This document shows, piece after piece, positions 1 to 11,150 of a stretch of DNA of 64,000 nucleotides. The notes under the pieces are model-generated. The model was not told where the DNA came from. It did not search any database and saw only the letters and a list, made by a program, of their open reading frames with translations. The stretch lies in assembly GCF_034190915.1 (NCBI RefSeq), contig NW_026947490.1:68685494-68749493 (forward strand), given 5' to 3'. The DNA is from Cavia porcellus. Its lineage: Eukaryota > Chordata > Mammalia > Rodentia > Caviidae. How positions within the stretch are numbered: position 1 is the stretch's first letter; each line of letters opens with the position of its first letter. The position numbers and the translations under genes are program-made.

Positions 1-534
1 AAAAAAACATTGCAATGGATTCTGAAGGTGGAAAATCAAAAACATTACTCCTGTCGTGATTTCTGCTGATCCCGTCCCAGTGGGATGAGAGGAAGAGGAA
101 TGTAAGTAAGGGATGTAGCTGTGGGATTTTAGAAAGTAGAGATACTTTGGATCTTCATGTAAAATTCTGAGTTAGCCTCCCTGGAGAGGTCAGGGTGCAA
201 CCTCACATGCATGTGCTGCTGGCTTCCAAAGCAACCAGGAAGAGAGACAGAGCCACGTGTCACGATTCCTTTCCAGTCTGCCCCCTCTGGCCTCCTCACT
301 TCAGGCTTCACCTCCATCTGCCCCAAGCCCATGCTAACAAGGGCTTGCAGGTGTGCTGTGCCCATCCCTCCCAGCCGTTCCCTCAGGAGGATCTACTCAG
401 CCTCAAGGTGAGTAACACACCTGGTACCAGCGAAGCATTGGAAACCAATGGCAAGGTGTCAACCCAGAGCACACCCAGTAGCTGGGGGGATGGAGAGGTA
501 GAGAGGAGGGCTCTGTCAGCTCTCTGTCACTGTG
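1..534. other. No gene or clear repeat recognised
   Basis: Mixed-composition sequence. An open frame of 128 codons at 195-581 on the plus strand has no recognisable domain, and its end runs into a MaLR-like LTR, so it is probably chance. Confidence 0.5.
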
Positions 535-1010
535 AAAAAAACACCTGGGAGATCAGCCCCAAGGGGGAAATATTGATTTAGCTCATGGTTTCTGAGGCTG
601 AAGTCATGGTCAGCTGCTCCATGGCTTTCGGGCTCTAAAGAGGCAGAGACATCTCAGTGGAGACACCATGGGAGAGGAATTCATCCACCTCATGGCAGCC
701 AGGAAACAGGGCATGTGGGAGGAAAGGGCCGGGACAAGATATAACCCCTGAGGTAGGGTCTCCCAGGCCACATCCCAAAGGGCCTCTCCCTTCCCTCCTT
801 AGTGTTCATCGCTTCTCCATCCCTCTCCGAGCACAAACTCATCAGATCATGTGTTATGAGGTCAGAGCCCCAGTGATCCAGTCCCTTCTCGAAAGCACCA
901 CTGTGAACACCGTAGCACGGGAGACCAAACCTCTCCTCAGACACTCACCCACATCCAGACTGACCCAGGGCAGGGAGCAGGGTGTGTAAGTTAAGCCGTA
1001 TGAGAACCAC
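535..1010 (-). repeat. ERVL-MaLR LTR, rodent type, reverse orientation
   Basis: The start reads like the reverse complement of a MaLR LTR 3' end. It has a CTGTCACTGTGA motif, then a purine-rich stretch, then GATTTAGCTCATGGTTTCTGAGG, which corresponds to the 'cover with TTTATTGGCTCAC' block of these LTRs. It continues with a CATGGCAGCCAGGAAACAGG block that is typical of rodent copies. The far boundary near 1010 is uncertain and no target duplication was found. Confidence 0.5.
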
Positions 1011-1161
1011 CATTTACCCTCAGTACTTTTTGTCAAAGTCAGAAAAAGTTGGGGAGATGCCTTATGATTATGAATAATGTTTTCTGGCAAAATACAATTA
1101 AACTGTTGAATTGAAGCATCTTATTTCTGCTCCATTTAATGCTCAGAACTCCTGGTATATG

Positions 1162-1184
1162 GTGTGTGTGTGTGTGTGCGTGTT
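1162..1184. repeat. (GT)n microsatellite
   Basis: About eleven GT units with one C interruption. Confidence 0.9.
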
Positions 1185-2387
1185 TGACTACATAGGCTGC
1201 TTCACACTAGCACTCAGGAAAGCATTAAGCAGAAAAATCTATTTGAAAAATGTTCCCCAAGAGATTAATGATCCAAATAGAATACATTCATAAAAGAGAA
1301 AAAATGAAGCAAAATCATATTTTCATACTTCAGAGTACACATTCATTTAACTGCCTTTATTTTTTTCTTATCATGAAGAGACTCCAAGAAATGTAATTGC
1401 AAATACAGTCAAAAGTTAATTATACTATTATAAATTATATCCTTTTACTACTCTCTGGAGAACACCAGGAGTTTCAGGGTGAATAGATGGGTATAAAATG
1501 AATTTTTGTAGATAATATATGATTTATATCATTGAGCTAGCATAAATATAATGAATTCCCACTTTGTGTCGTGAAAATAAGCAAGAGTAGAACAGTTTCT
1601 GCTTTGGAATTCCTAGGAAGCCTTTGCACTCCACGCTGCCAGCGCTGTGCTTTGACATCATGCTTCCCGACCCACAGACCTGCCACCTGCAAAGGTGGGC
1701 ACACCATGGGCTGAGAGGAACAAAGGAAGGCTCGGCTGACACGGAAAAGAGGGGTAAGAAAGGTACAGGGCCAAGACTGGGATTTAAACATTTTTGCAGA
1801 TACTGTTTGAATTTTAATGGGCGCATGACACCTTTACATTTTTCATAGGGTATAGCATAATAATTCATTGCATGTATAACAGACAATTCAGAGTAATTAG
1901 CATTTCAGTCTTCTCAGACCTTTAGAGTCTGTCATCAAGTTATCTTGAAATAGATGAGAAAATGTTTAAAACTATAGTTGCCGCCGTGGTGTGCCACAAG
2001 AGAGCTTCCTCCAGCTGAAGCCTGCTCGCTAGGCTCTCTCCACCCTTCCAGCCCTCCCCCAGCCTCTGGGACGCATCATTCGGCACAGTACTGGTGTGAG
2101 AACACACAGAAGTGAGAACAGCAGTGTTTTTCAGTCTGTGCCTGGCTTATTTTATAATTCTTGTGTCTGCTTCAGACAAATGCGGTTGTGTGTACGCTGT
2201 GATTCTTGTGAACACACGGACCTGAAGGATTAAATGAAGGAAGAGAAACAGCAAGCAAAACCAGTGTGGTGCAGGAGTATGTCTTCACGATCACCTCATC
2301 AAACCCTTTCGCTGTCCGTGGGAGAGGGTGTTATTGGCCACCATAAGGATGAGGATGGCCCCAGCGCTGAGGAGCCTGGGCAGGGTT
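1185..2387. other. No gene recognised
   Basis: The sequence is AT-rich up to about 1550, then mixed. Opposing open frames at 1524-1886 (minus) and 1624-1848 (plus) cover the same bases, show no domain, and are read as chance. Confidence 0.5.
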
Positions 2388-2465
2388 GGCAAAAGATCAA
2401 GGTCAGCCCAGGCTACACAGTGAGCTGAAGGCCAGCCAGGACTACACAATGAGACCCTGTCTCAA
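2388..2465 (+). repeat. B1 SINE (7SL-derived), 3' part
   Basis: This is the right-hand part of a B1 element. Two related blocks stand in tandem: GGTCAGCCCAGGCTACACAG and GGCCAGCCAGGACTACACAA. They are followed by TGAGACCCTGTCTCAAA. The repeated block is the internal duplication of about 29 bp typical of rodent B1, and it is one of the reasons the window is called rodent. The A-tail is short and interrupted, which suggests an old copy. Confidence 0.85.
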
Positions 2466-3004
2466 AGAGACAGAGGGACAGCAGGAGGAATGGACGGAGG
2501 AGCTGAGACCACTGAAGTCCCAAGGCCAAGCGAAGAGTAAAGATGTGACAGCTTTGGTCCAGGACAGATTTCAAGACTCACAGCTTTTCTGGCCAGAAAG
2601 AGTATTTCTAAGTCCAGAATGGATCACAATCTTCATTTTCTTACCATATTAACAATTCAGTAAATTTAGAAATTCATTTAGGTTAAAAACTACAAATTAG
2701 TTTCAGCTTAATGCTTGTAAATCATTTTCACACAGTGGAAACATAAGCATAAGTAAATGAGCAGGTTTTCTACATTTTAAATTTGGTTCCTGGCTCCTTT
2801 GTTTATTAGTTGGTCCTGGAGAATGTTATTTGGCTTGTGAGGGTACTCAAACACCATCTTATAACGTAAACAGACTTTTTTGACTTGTCTAGATACCTAA
2901 TTCCTACATAGGAATATTGTTTTTTTTATGAAAAAATGTGTTCTGGATTATAAATAACTGATTTATGAATGTCAGAATGCAATCTGCCATTAAATGGACT
3001 GTAA

Positions 3005-3150
3005 CTGAAACTGAGCTCAGGTTTATCCATTTGCTGGTGGGTAACCAATCTAGGTTTTAAAATTTGTAAAATAACACTAATCCTATGTATGTCATGCCTC
3101 TGTTGTATTAAGTGAGATAATCCATGTCAGAATGCTTTGGAAAACGGTAA
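3005..3150 (+). repeat. MIR-like SINE fragment
   Basis: Contains a degenerate AAAATTTGTAAAATAACACTAATCC followed by GTATTAAGTGAGATAAT. These correspond to the 'CTCATCTGTAAAATGGGGATAAT ... GATTAAATGAGATAAT' portion of MIR. Highly diverged. Confidence 0.55.
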
Positions 3151-4439
3151 GACTGGTGTGATCATTACTATCATTGTTTATTTAATGTCTGTGTCTGCTT
3201 TTCAGTCAGCAACAGTAAAAATTAAGAAGGGTGTTCATCATATATTTATGTATGTCCATCTATCATTTATGTATCTACCTACCTAGGTATCTATTATTTG
3301 TTTAGGTCTTTGCTTCAAGTCTAAAAAATAAAATTCTCAGTTCATAGCAAGGCTGCACACTAAAAGACAGAATTATTTCCTGATAAAATGTCATGCAGTC
3401 AAGGGCAGTCTCCTAACAACACAGGTCACTTATGTCACCCATGACACTGCACACAATAGATCCTTAAAGATGATTGGTTTTTGTCAATGACTTTGGTCTA
3501 ATCGATAAACACTGTGGACTTTCTGCATCCATTTTTCTCAGCATTGGACCTATCTATTTCTTTTTTTATTGTTGGTTTGCTTCTGGATCTATTTGTTTCT
3601 GCAAAGAAACCCAACCCTGCAAATTTAACCTACTGTGAGATGCCCTCAATTCACCCTTTATTCATTCATCTTCATAAAAGAATCCATGCTAATGAAAGAG
3701 CTGTGGTTCTTTATATGAACTTACTCGAAAAGGGCTCCAACAAACTGCAAAGATTAACCAATATAGAGAAATCCATGCTACGTGGAGTATTTGATGCATT
3801 ATGAAATCTACACACTACCTCTACAGACACTCAAAGCACAGTGACTATTTCTAGTTCAAGTGTGTATGTGAGACAGTCAAAGGCAACATTCTGAGCTAAG
3901 CCAGTAACTGATAGAGCAAATCATCATTACCAAGCCATCCCGGAAGCTGAGTCTAATTTTTCAGTTTTGACATAATGTTGTGTTAGCCTCAGTTTATAAA
4001 TGCTACAAATCAAATGGCAACTACATGAAAGATTACCACTGTATTGGAACCACAAATTAGATAATTGATGCCTATTTAGTATATCCCTTTGAGATACAAG
4101 CCAACAAGTTAAGAGTGACAGAACATTCTGAGATTTGAGAAAAATAATTAAGGAGAAACAAAGGGGAACCTCAGATCTATTTCTGTTTCTTTGTATTCAA
4201 TAATTACGCACCTAGCCATGAGGTCATACTGTAACCGCTCTAGGTTGCCAGTGGTTGGCAAGGCTGTGGGATGGGGTAGTGACTTATTCCTGAGGGGTAA
4301 AGATAAGATTGTAGGAAGTATCACCAATGCCACTCAGTTCATGGGCTCAGCAAACGATATGCTTGAAATGGTGACCACGCCAGAGGTCAGTCGTGTTCTA
4401 CGCTGGCTGTTTTATGGGCATTCTTAATGTCTTTCCCAG
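3151..4439. other. No gene recognised
   Basis: AT-rich. A short TATC/TATG-like stretch occurs near 3240-3300. The 96-codon frame at 3514-3804 has no domain or codon support. Confidence 0.5.
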
Positions 4440-4815
4440 TTCTGTCCATTTCCTATTGCTGCTGCACCAGATCGCCACACTCTTAGCAGCTTAACCAGCA
4501 AGTTTATTATATTCCAGTTCTACAGGTCACAAGTCCGGCACGGCTCTCATGGTCCAAAATCAAGATATCTGCTGGGTTTTCCACAGGCTCCAGGGGAAAA
4601 CATCCTGTCTTGGCTTGCCATTCCATCCCTCATTCTCAAAGCCAGCACTGTAGCATCTCTCTGACCCTACTGCCACCATCATCTCTCTCTCTGATCCCAC
4701 CTGGGAGGACCTCTCTGTCTCAGGATTTGTGTGGTTCGACTGGATCCTCCTGAATCACTCCACTACTCTCCCCAACACAAGGTTCTAACCTGAATCCTAA
4801 TTGCAAAGTTCCATC
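4440..4815 (-). repeat. MLT1-type MaLR LTR, reverse orientation
   Basis: Starts with TTCCTATTGCTGCTGCACCA, then GTTTATTATATTCCAGTTCTACAGGTCACAAGTCC, then a block containing AAAATCAAGATATCTGCTGGG, and later CTCAAAGCCAGCA. This order is the reverse complement of an MLT1-class LTR: poly(A) signal region, then the R/U5 side, then the U3 side. Ancient mammalian copy; no target duplication was identified. Confidence 0.75.
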
Positions 4816-4844
4816 TTGGTGGCTGCTTTTAGATGTTAACTTGG

Positions 4845-4945
4845 CTAAATTAAGGGATAATAATTAAGGAATAATAATGAATAATTAATAATAATTAAAT
4901 GGTAATTACTAAGGGGGTTAATTATTTATTCTCAATCATTGCATT
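4845..4945. repeat. TAA-rich low-complexity tract
   Basis: Repeated AATAATTAA-type words. The tract appears to have expanded inside the LTR-like sequence that resumes after it. Confidence 0.7.
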
Positions 4946-4984
4946 AATTAGTCTCAGTGCTTCAGGAGGCACCAAGTCTGTGGT

Positions 4985-5560
4985 ATGTTCTGCCGAAAGG
5001 GAAACCAGGTGGCCAGACCTTTGATTGGATACTTGGGAGGCCCTGGATGCTCCTAAGAATGAGAGCTGCTTCTAAGAAAGCTGTCTAGGGCTCTGTTCCA
5101 AGCAGGGAGAGTCCACGCTTGTTGTGGGCAGACACTATCCAATCGTTTGGAGCCCAGTGTCCACTGCCTGGCTGGCCTACCCCAGCTATCTCCTCGCCCT
5201 GCTCTCAGAACTTTAGGGTGTTGTACTTTTGGGCTTGGGAGCACCCTCCCTCTTCCTGGCTCTCTTCAGTTTCTGCTATGAGCTACATCTTAGCTCCCCT
5301 GGCTCTGAAGCCTTCAGACTGTCAGTTCTCAGCTTCTGCAATGCATGAGCCAATTCCCTTTCCAAACTATGTCCCTTGTCTCTCTGTGTGTCCTATTGGT
5401 TCTGTCTCAAGAGAATACTCACTAAACAGTCCCTTTTGCAATGAATATGAAATCCTCACAGCCCTGGGATTAGGACAAGAGCATTTTGGAGAAGCCATTA
5501 TCAGACAGAGATCTGCCACTGTCACCTGAAGATCTGCAAATGCTTTGTCCTTCATTCCCT
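4985..5560 (+). repeat. MaLR/ERVL LTR-like element, forward
   Basis: The latter part has AATGCATGAGCCAATTCCCTTT, then CTATTGGTTCTGTCTCAAGAGAA. This corresponds to the 'GTGAGCCAATTCC...CCTATTGGTTCTGTTTCTCTGGAGAA' 3' end of a common mammalian LTR family. A TGTTAACTTGGCTAA word at about 4834 may be its 5' start, separated from the rest by the TAA-rich tract. Start uncertain. Confidence 0.65.
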
Positions 5561-7334
5561 GTAATGGAGAAAACCTTCCCAGCCACTGTAGCAGCCATCT
5601 AGAGACAGATCACAACTACAGACAGTTTTGCCTGCCGCATGTTAACCCTGAAAACCATTGTTGTTCCTAATCATTTATGTGGAGGGTACTGAAGGGTTCT
5701 TGTGACATGTGCTATCGTGACCACCGTTAGAGCGCGGTTGTGCTCCCTGAATAGCTTCTTTTCTGCTTGTAAAAACAGCAGCTCCCTACAATTCTGGGTT
5801 TGGGATAACTGTCATCAAACACTTTTCTTATTTAATGACCAATATCTGTAAAAATTTAACAGTAACCTGGAAGTAGTGAGGCATTTTCCTCATTCTGTGG
5901 GATGATCTGCATTTTTAAAAAATGCAGCTTCTGAGTAGTTAGCGTAAAATTAATTTGTGGTGCTCTTGGAGACTAAAGAGTGGCAAATATGAGGGTGTTT
6001 GTCTAACCAGTAGAACTTGAGTGCTAATGATCTTAATACACTTATAATCAATTTCAAACAATTATGCTTAATTAAATTTTCTTTGTTTGCTTATTCTTTG
6101 TTTATTTTGGAAAAGTAACCATCAAAACCTCAGTTTTTCCCAAACAGGAATAAACACTTTCAAATCCACTGAAAATTTAAAGAAGTACCAACATGGCATG
6201 AGGTAGAGATGAATGAAACGTATCAGGGTACAGCAGTTTTATCCATTTTAAAACCAAATGTTCAGGCTCAATGTATATTTCCATAAGCAAACGTGATTGG
6301 GGGATATTTGAATATTTTGAGTCTATGTAAATATGTGAGACAATGCATAGAAAGGAAGTAGAGAAAAACTAAGCTAAAGAATGTATCCAAGAGCAAAGAA
6401 CAAAGCCAACTTACACATTTGGACAATAATTTCCAACTAGTTGTTTCAGTTTGTTTTGGGGGTATTGCAACAGTCCACTCCTGGTCTTTAAAACTGCAAA
6501 ACGGCAGAGTGGATCAGGGACCTACCTAGCTCTAGCCTTGGCCCTGCCATGTTTGATGGTGGCCAAATGATGTGACCTGAAAATATTTCACATTTCTGAA
6601 GAGTTTTTAAACTTCCGACTTCATGTAAAGGTTCAACTCTCGGTGTCCTGACTCAGCGTCAGCACATTGGCCATCCCTGGGCACTGGGCCCTTGGGAGAG
6701 CTACAGGGAAGAGTAGAGAGGAAGTTGTGACCAGCTTGACAATTGAGCACAGTCCTGACTCAGTGTGAGACTTCCTCTAAGAAGCCTCCCCACGACCGCC
6801 ACAAAAGCAACTTGGCGCGAGCCTGGCCACTGGCCTTTCGCTTCCCTCCCTCCTCTTGGGAAAGCTATTCAGAGGGAGGAATCCCTTCAGAATATCTTAA
6901 TAAGAAGGCTTCCAGTCATGTGGTCTTTCAGCACTGGACTCTGTGTCCCCCACTTCAGGGGACAAATTTGCCTCTTTGGCCCTCTGCCTCTGGCTTCCCT
7001 TTCTGTCCTGGGAGGTCTGAAGTTGGAGGAAACTGTGAGAAAAGTTGGCCCTGGTGTCGTGTATTCCCACAGGCAGAAGGGATGGAGGAGAGAACCTCAC
7101 ACCTGCAAAACAGGTGAATCCTCTTTGACCTCACTTCTCTGCTTCTCCACACGCTGAGCTCTCACCTTTCTGATGTGATCAGCGAAATGTTCCTTTCCAT
7201 TCTTCCTGCCATAGCTCCCACCCTGCAGGGATGGCCACCTGTTCCACCAACCACACAACAGTCTCGGAAGTTCCCTCACAGACATCAAGGACAGAGGGCT
7301 GGGTTTCAACTCAACCCCTGGAAGGATGAAAGAT
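5561..7334. other. No gene recognised
   Basis: Mostly AT-rich to about 6450, then mixed. Two overlapping plus-strand frames (6743-7117 and 6765-7157) and two minus-strand frames share the same bases with no domain in any of them. Treated as chance. Confidence 0.5.
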
Positions 7335-7690
7335 GATCTAGTCTGAATTTTTGTGTCTTTCTCTATGCCAAATCCCTGTTAAAATTCTACCCCATGACGT
7401 GATGCTTTTAGGAAACAGGCCTTTGGGATCTGATTACATCATGGAGGTGGAGCCCTCAAGAGTGGGATTAGTACCCTTATAAAGGTCCCCAGAAAGCCCC
7501 CCCCCCACCCCTTTTACCACATGAGTTACAAGGAGGAGCTGTCTGCTGAGGATTAGGAAGTTGGTTCTAACCAGGCCCCAAATTTTCCAGGGCCTTGCCG
7601 TTGGACTTCCTAGCATAAAGAACTGTGAGAAAATAATGCTTGTTGGTTCCAGCCACACCATTTAAGCTGTATTAACAACCCTAGCAGTTT
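7335..7690 (+). repeat. MLT1-type MaLR LTR, forward
   Basis: The order of blocks is that of an MLT1 LTR. CCATGACGTGATGCTTTTAGG corresponds to the 'GGTATTAGGAGGTGGGGCC' region. It is followed by GGGATTAGTACCCTTATAAA, then CTAACCAGGCCCCAAATTTTCC, then GAACTGTGAGAAAATAATG near the end. TTATAAA at about 7478-7484 is the LTR's former TATA region. Interrupted by a run of C at 7497-7508. Confidence 0.8.
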
Positions 7691-9324
7691 AGCTCAAGTC
7701 AGGTTTTGAGAGGGAGAGGAAGACCTCAGTGAACTAGCACCTAACCCAGCCTGCCAACCCAGCTCCCCACAGTGTGGCCTGCTGAGTGTATCTCTCTGAT
7801 AGGTCATAGCTCTTTGACAAGATGGCACTTGTTATATTTGTGATCAAAATAGCCACCCACAGGCAACATGTGCTGAAGGTCTGGTTGCCAGGGGATGAGC
7901 TCTGTGGAGCTGACTGGCTCCTGAGGGTGGTAACTTCATCACTGGATTAACCTACTGATGAGTTCAGTAACTGAATGGACTTACTGGGAGATGGGACCCA
8001 GTTGGATGACACAAGACATAGGAGTGTGGACTCAAAGTGCATATTTTTTCCCTGGTCCTTTCCTTTCTGGCTTTTTCTGTCTGTTTCTTCTGGGTTGTCA
8101 TTAGAAGAGCATCTTTTCCCTACCACCCCTTCCTTTCATAATGTTTTCTCTCACTTTGGGCCAAAAACAGTGGAATCAGCTCACCCAACAGGGAAACGGC
8201 AGACCATAAGAAGCCCTTTTTCCTTTGGGTTGGTTCTCGTGGGCACTTTGGCACAATGATGCAAAGCTCTATGTTCATGGACTTTGGCAAAGTAAGGCTG
8301 TACATTTCAAATCGACTGCCAGGCTCTATGAGTTTGAACCTGGAGACACTCTGGCTTCCTGCTGAGGCTCACTCAGTGACAAGTCCAGTGTAACATTTCC
8401 ATGAAACTGTCTTTGCAGGAATTAACAGCTTATTTCTAGATTACCTTTTCCATCCTGCTCCTGTTCTTCTACTTTACAAACACTCCCTAAAACCAAGGTT
8501 AACTTCTATCATCACACTTCTGCCTCCTACATCCAGATGGATCCAGCCAGGCTAGGGAGGCCAAGACTCAACCTACTCTAAAGCTTTAAAACAATTAGTG
8601 ATTTTTTTCTTTTTGCTAGTATTTTGAAACATCTAACAAAAATCACCATAACTCAACATGAAAATTCAATCATCTTCCTACATTCCCAGAATTCTCAGCC
8701 ACCCCTCTAAAATAGTTTTAAAAATATTTTTTAATAACCCTTTGTGGAAATAAATAAATACAGCCCATCTCCATTTTCTTAACAGATGCAAAGGTCTAAA
8801 GGAAAAGCATAGTGGCTCTATGGATAAGGAAGGGGAAGGGACACCTCCTGCCCCTGGCCCAGAGTTTGGGCGCTGATGTAGGGTTTACAGCTGCCCCTGC
8901 AAAACTGACTGTGCACACTAATGTCTTCCAGAGCTTTGTGCCTTTTCTAGCAAAGCAATCGATTTCTTCCTGTCTCACAAATGTTACACGGACAGCAACA
9001 GCTAGGAGAGCAGGAGAGCAACCTTTTTATTTTCTGCTTTTGTGCTTTTAATTTTGTGCTCCGAGGAAGAAATTGATGGATTTCTTTCTTCTGGTCTCCC
9101 CCAACTGCACTGCTGTAATGCTCTCCTTTCTCTTTAGTTTTGGTTTATTCCCTTCATCAGCAGGAAAGATGTGAAGACTTCCTTTCTGTGAGGCACCGCA
9201 CGGGGTCAGAGGTACTTCAGGGTGTGCCGGACACCACGGCCATGTCCCTGATGACACTGAGCTGTGGGCATTTAGGAAGCAGGGGGTAGATGATACCCAA
9301 ACTCACAGTGACAGTCTGGTTTTG
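7691..9324. other. No gene recognised
   Basis: No repeat family was confidently recognised. The longest frames (7975-8259 plus, 8120-8305 minus) overlap in opposite directions and have no domain. Confidence 0.5.
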
Positions 9325-9665
9325 GTTGCTATAATGGAATACCACATATTAGCTTTGTTTATTTGTTTGTTTGTTTTGAGAAGGATTTTACTGAGCTCAC
9401 AGTTCTGGAGGCTGGAAGCTCACAGCTGCAGCAAGATATGCTGTGTCCCAACACAGTAGAAGGTGAAAGGGTGGAGAAGTCGTGACCGAGGGTGGGGATG
9501 ATAGCAGGATGCTGGTGTATGGGCTCATTCTCTCCACCATCTTAACCCATTCAGAAGGCCTTGGCTGCCTCATCCCAATCCCTTTTACCAGGCCCACCTT
9601 CCCACACTGTTGCATTGGGTCTAAATTTCCAACACAGGAATTTAGGAGACACACAGCACCCAATA
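9325..9665 (-). repeat. MaLR LTR, reverse orientation
   Basis: Contains GGTTGCTATAATGGAATACC, then a (GTTT)n stretch, then CTCACAGTTCTGGAGGCTGGAAG, then CTCATTCTCTCCACC, and ends with CCTTCCCACACTGTTGCATTGGG. This is the reverse complement of an MLT1A/MST-like LTR. Confidence 0.75.
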
Positions 9666-9827
9666 GGAAAGTCAACTATTTCCCTGGGACCTTGGGTTTT
9701 TCAGACTTTTGTAAATTTCAGGCCAAGAGTTGATATTTACTACTGAGGACATTCTGAATTTGGAGTAGAATTTGAAATTTGGATGTAACATTGATTATGG
9801 ATTCCCTTACTGTTAGAATTTACAAGT

Positions 9828-9935
9828 ATAATGTCATTTAATTCTCACTGCAACTCTACAAGAGCGGGTCTAGTACTGTCCCATCTTGAGGAAACTGAAG
9901 GCCAAAGCCACTTGATGTTAAAAATGGTACCATCG
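9828..9935 (-). repeat. MIR SINE core, reverse orientation
   Basis: Reads ATGTCATTTAATTCTCACTGCAACTCTACAAGAG, then CCCATCTTGAGGAAACTGAAGGCCAAAGCCACTTGATG. This is the reverse-complement MIR layout (CTCATTTAATCCTCACAAC..., then ...GAGGAAACTGAGGC). Confidence 0.8.
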
Positions 9936-10799
9936 TTCAGATCTGTCTGACCAAGTCCAGGTCAGTAGTCAGGACACATGATTACTATCTTGTATGATGC
10001 ACATCTTACAAAAGAGAAAACAGGCCCTTTGGGGCAGGGTTGTTCAAGCTCACCATGATAATTAGCGGTGGGGTAAGCAGACCAACCCAGGATGCTCCCG
10101 GTTGCATCCTTGTCCCATTATGCCATATTGCAAAGCTGGAGGAAAGAGCAGCTCTTTACTTACCTCCAGGAGAATTTGATGCAGGGCAGCATCAAATTCA
10201 TCCCCTAGGATCACAGGTTCATGGGAAAGTGCCCTGGCTATTCCCCTTCCATTAAAGATGGCTTTAGTCTCACTTCAGCTTGGCCACACACATTATGACA
10301 CCTCTCTCAGACCCACTAGGGGCAAAAATATCATTTGACTTATCTTTGCCTATAAAAAGACACACATTTCTACAAATAGATTTGCAAAAATTAAATCCAA
10401 TCATTTCCAGACAGACACCATTGACAAGCAGATCTAATAGTGATAAAAACGACGGGGCCCTTTCTGTTCTCCTGTCCTGCTAGACTTTGTGCATGGGGAG
10501 GTTTTGGTCTCCAAAAGATGAGATTCTAAACGTCACCTAGATGTGTGCACTTTGAAAGAGCCCACGGGCATCTCTCATGCTTCCCTTCAACAACTGAGTT
10601 AGAAGTCTCAAGTTTTGACTCCTTCAGATAAATCAACACCATCCACAATTTACTGCTGTTGCTTTTGCTGTTATAGGAGGAGTTTGCATGATGAAGCCGT
10701 AGCGCTCACACCTTACTGTATGGCAGGCTTTAGAAACTGAACAGGGGATGCAGGGAAAAGGAGTCCTAGAGGCAGCCCCAGTCTATTCTGTTTCATCTA
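9936..10799. other. No gene recognised
   Basis: No clear family. Contains the short perfect hairpin listed separately at 10172-10199. Confidence 0.5.
10172..10199. repeat. Perfect 11-bp hairpin
   Basis: GAATTTGATGC and its exact reverse complement GCATCAAATTC are separated by AGGGCA. Pairing does not extend beyond the stem. No terminator-like or microRNA-length context was seen. Confidence 0.8.
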
Positions 10800-10995
10800 A
10801 ACGAAAGGAAGCTTCATGGTAGACTGGTCCAGGGAGGTCTAGGTGAGGGCGCACTGGAACACACAAGCCCTGGAGAAAGGCTTTAGAAGAAACAAGCCTT
10901 GCTGGCACTTTGACCTCCAGGACTGTGAGAAAATGAATTTTTATTCTCTAAGCCACCTAGTTTATGGCACTGCCTTATGACAAGCTAATGCACAT
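10800..10995 (+). repeat. MLT1-type MaLR LTR 3' part, forward
   Basis: TTTGACCTCCAGGACTGTGAGAAAATGAATTTTTATTCTCTAAGCCACCTAG, followed by TTATGACAAGCTAATGCACA, is the MLT1 3' end (CCTCCAGAACTGTGAGAAATAAATTTCTGTTGTTTAAGCCACCCAG...). Confidence 0.8.
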
Positions 10996-11004
10996 TGGCA
11001 AATA

Positions 11005-11150
11005 GATGTAACAGAAACTTTGCCATTTTAGCCATTTTCAGGTTTATAGTTCAGTGGCATTAGGAACAGTCACACTGTGGTGGACTGTTACCACTGTCCA
11101 ATTCCAGATCTTTTCATATTCCCACATGAAGTCTCATGCTCATTGAATGT
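11005..11150 (-). repeat. L1M 3' UTR fragment, reverse orientation
   Basis: Reads TTTGCCATTTTAGCCATTTTCAGGTTTATAGTTCAGTGGCATTAGG. This is the reverse complement of old mammalian L1 3' sequence (ACCATTTTAACCATTTTTAAGTGTACAGTTCAGTGGCATTAAG). Confidence 0.8.
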
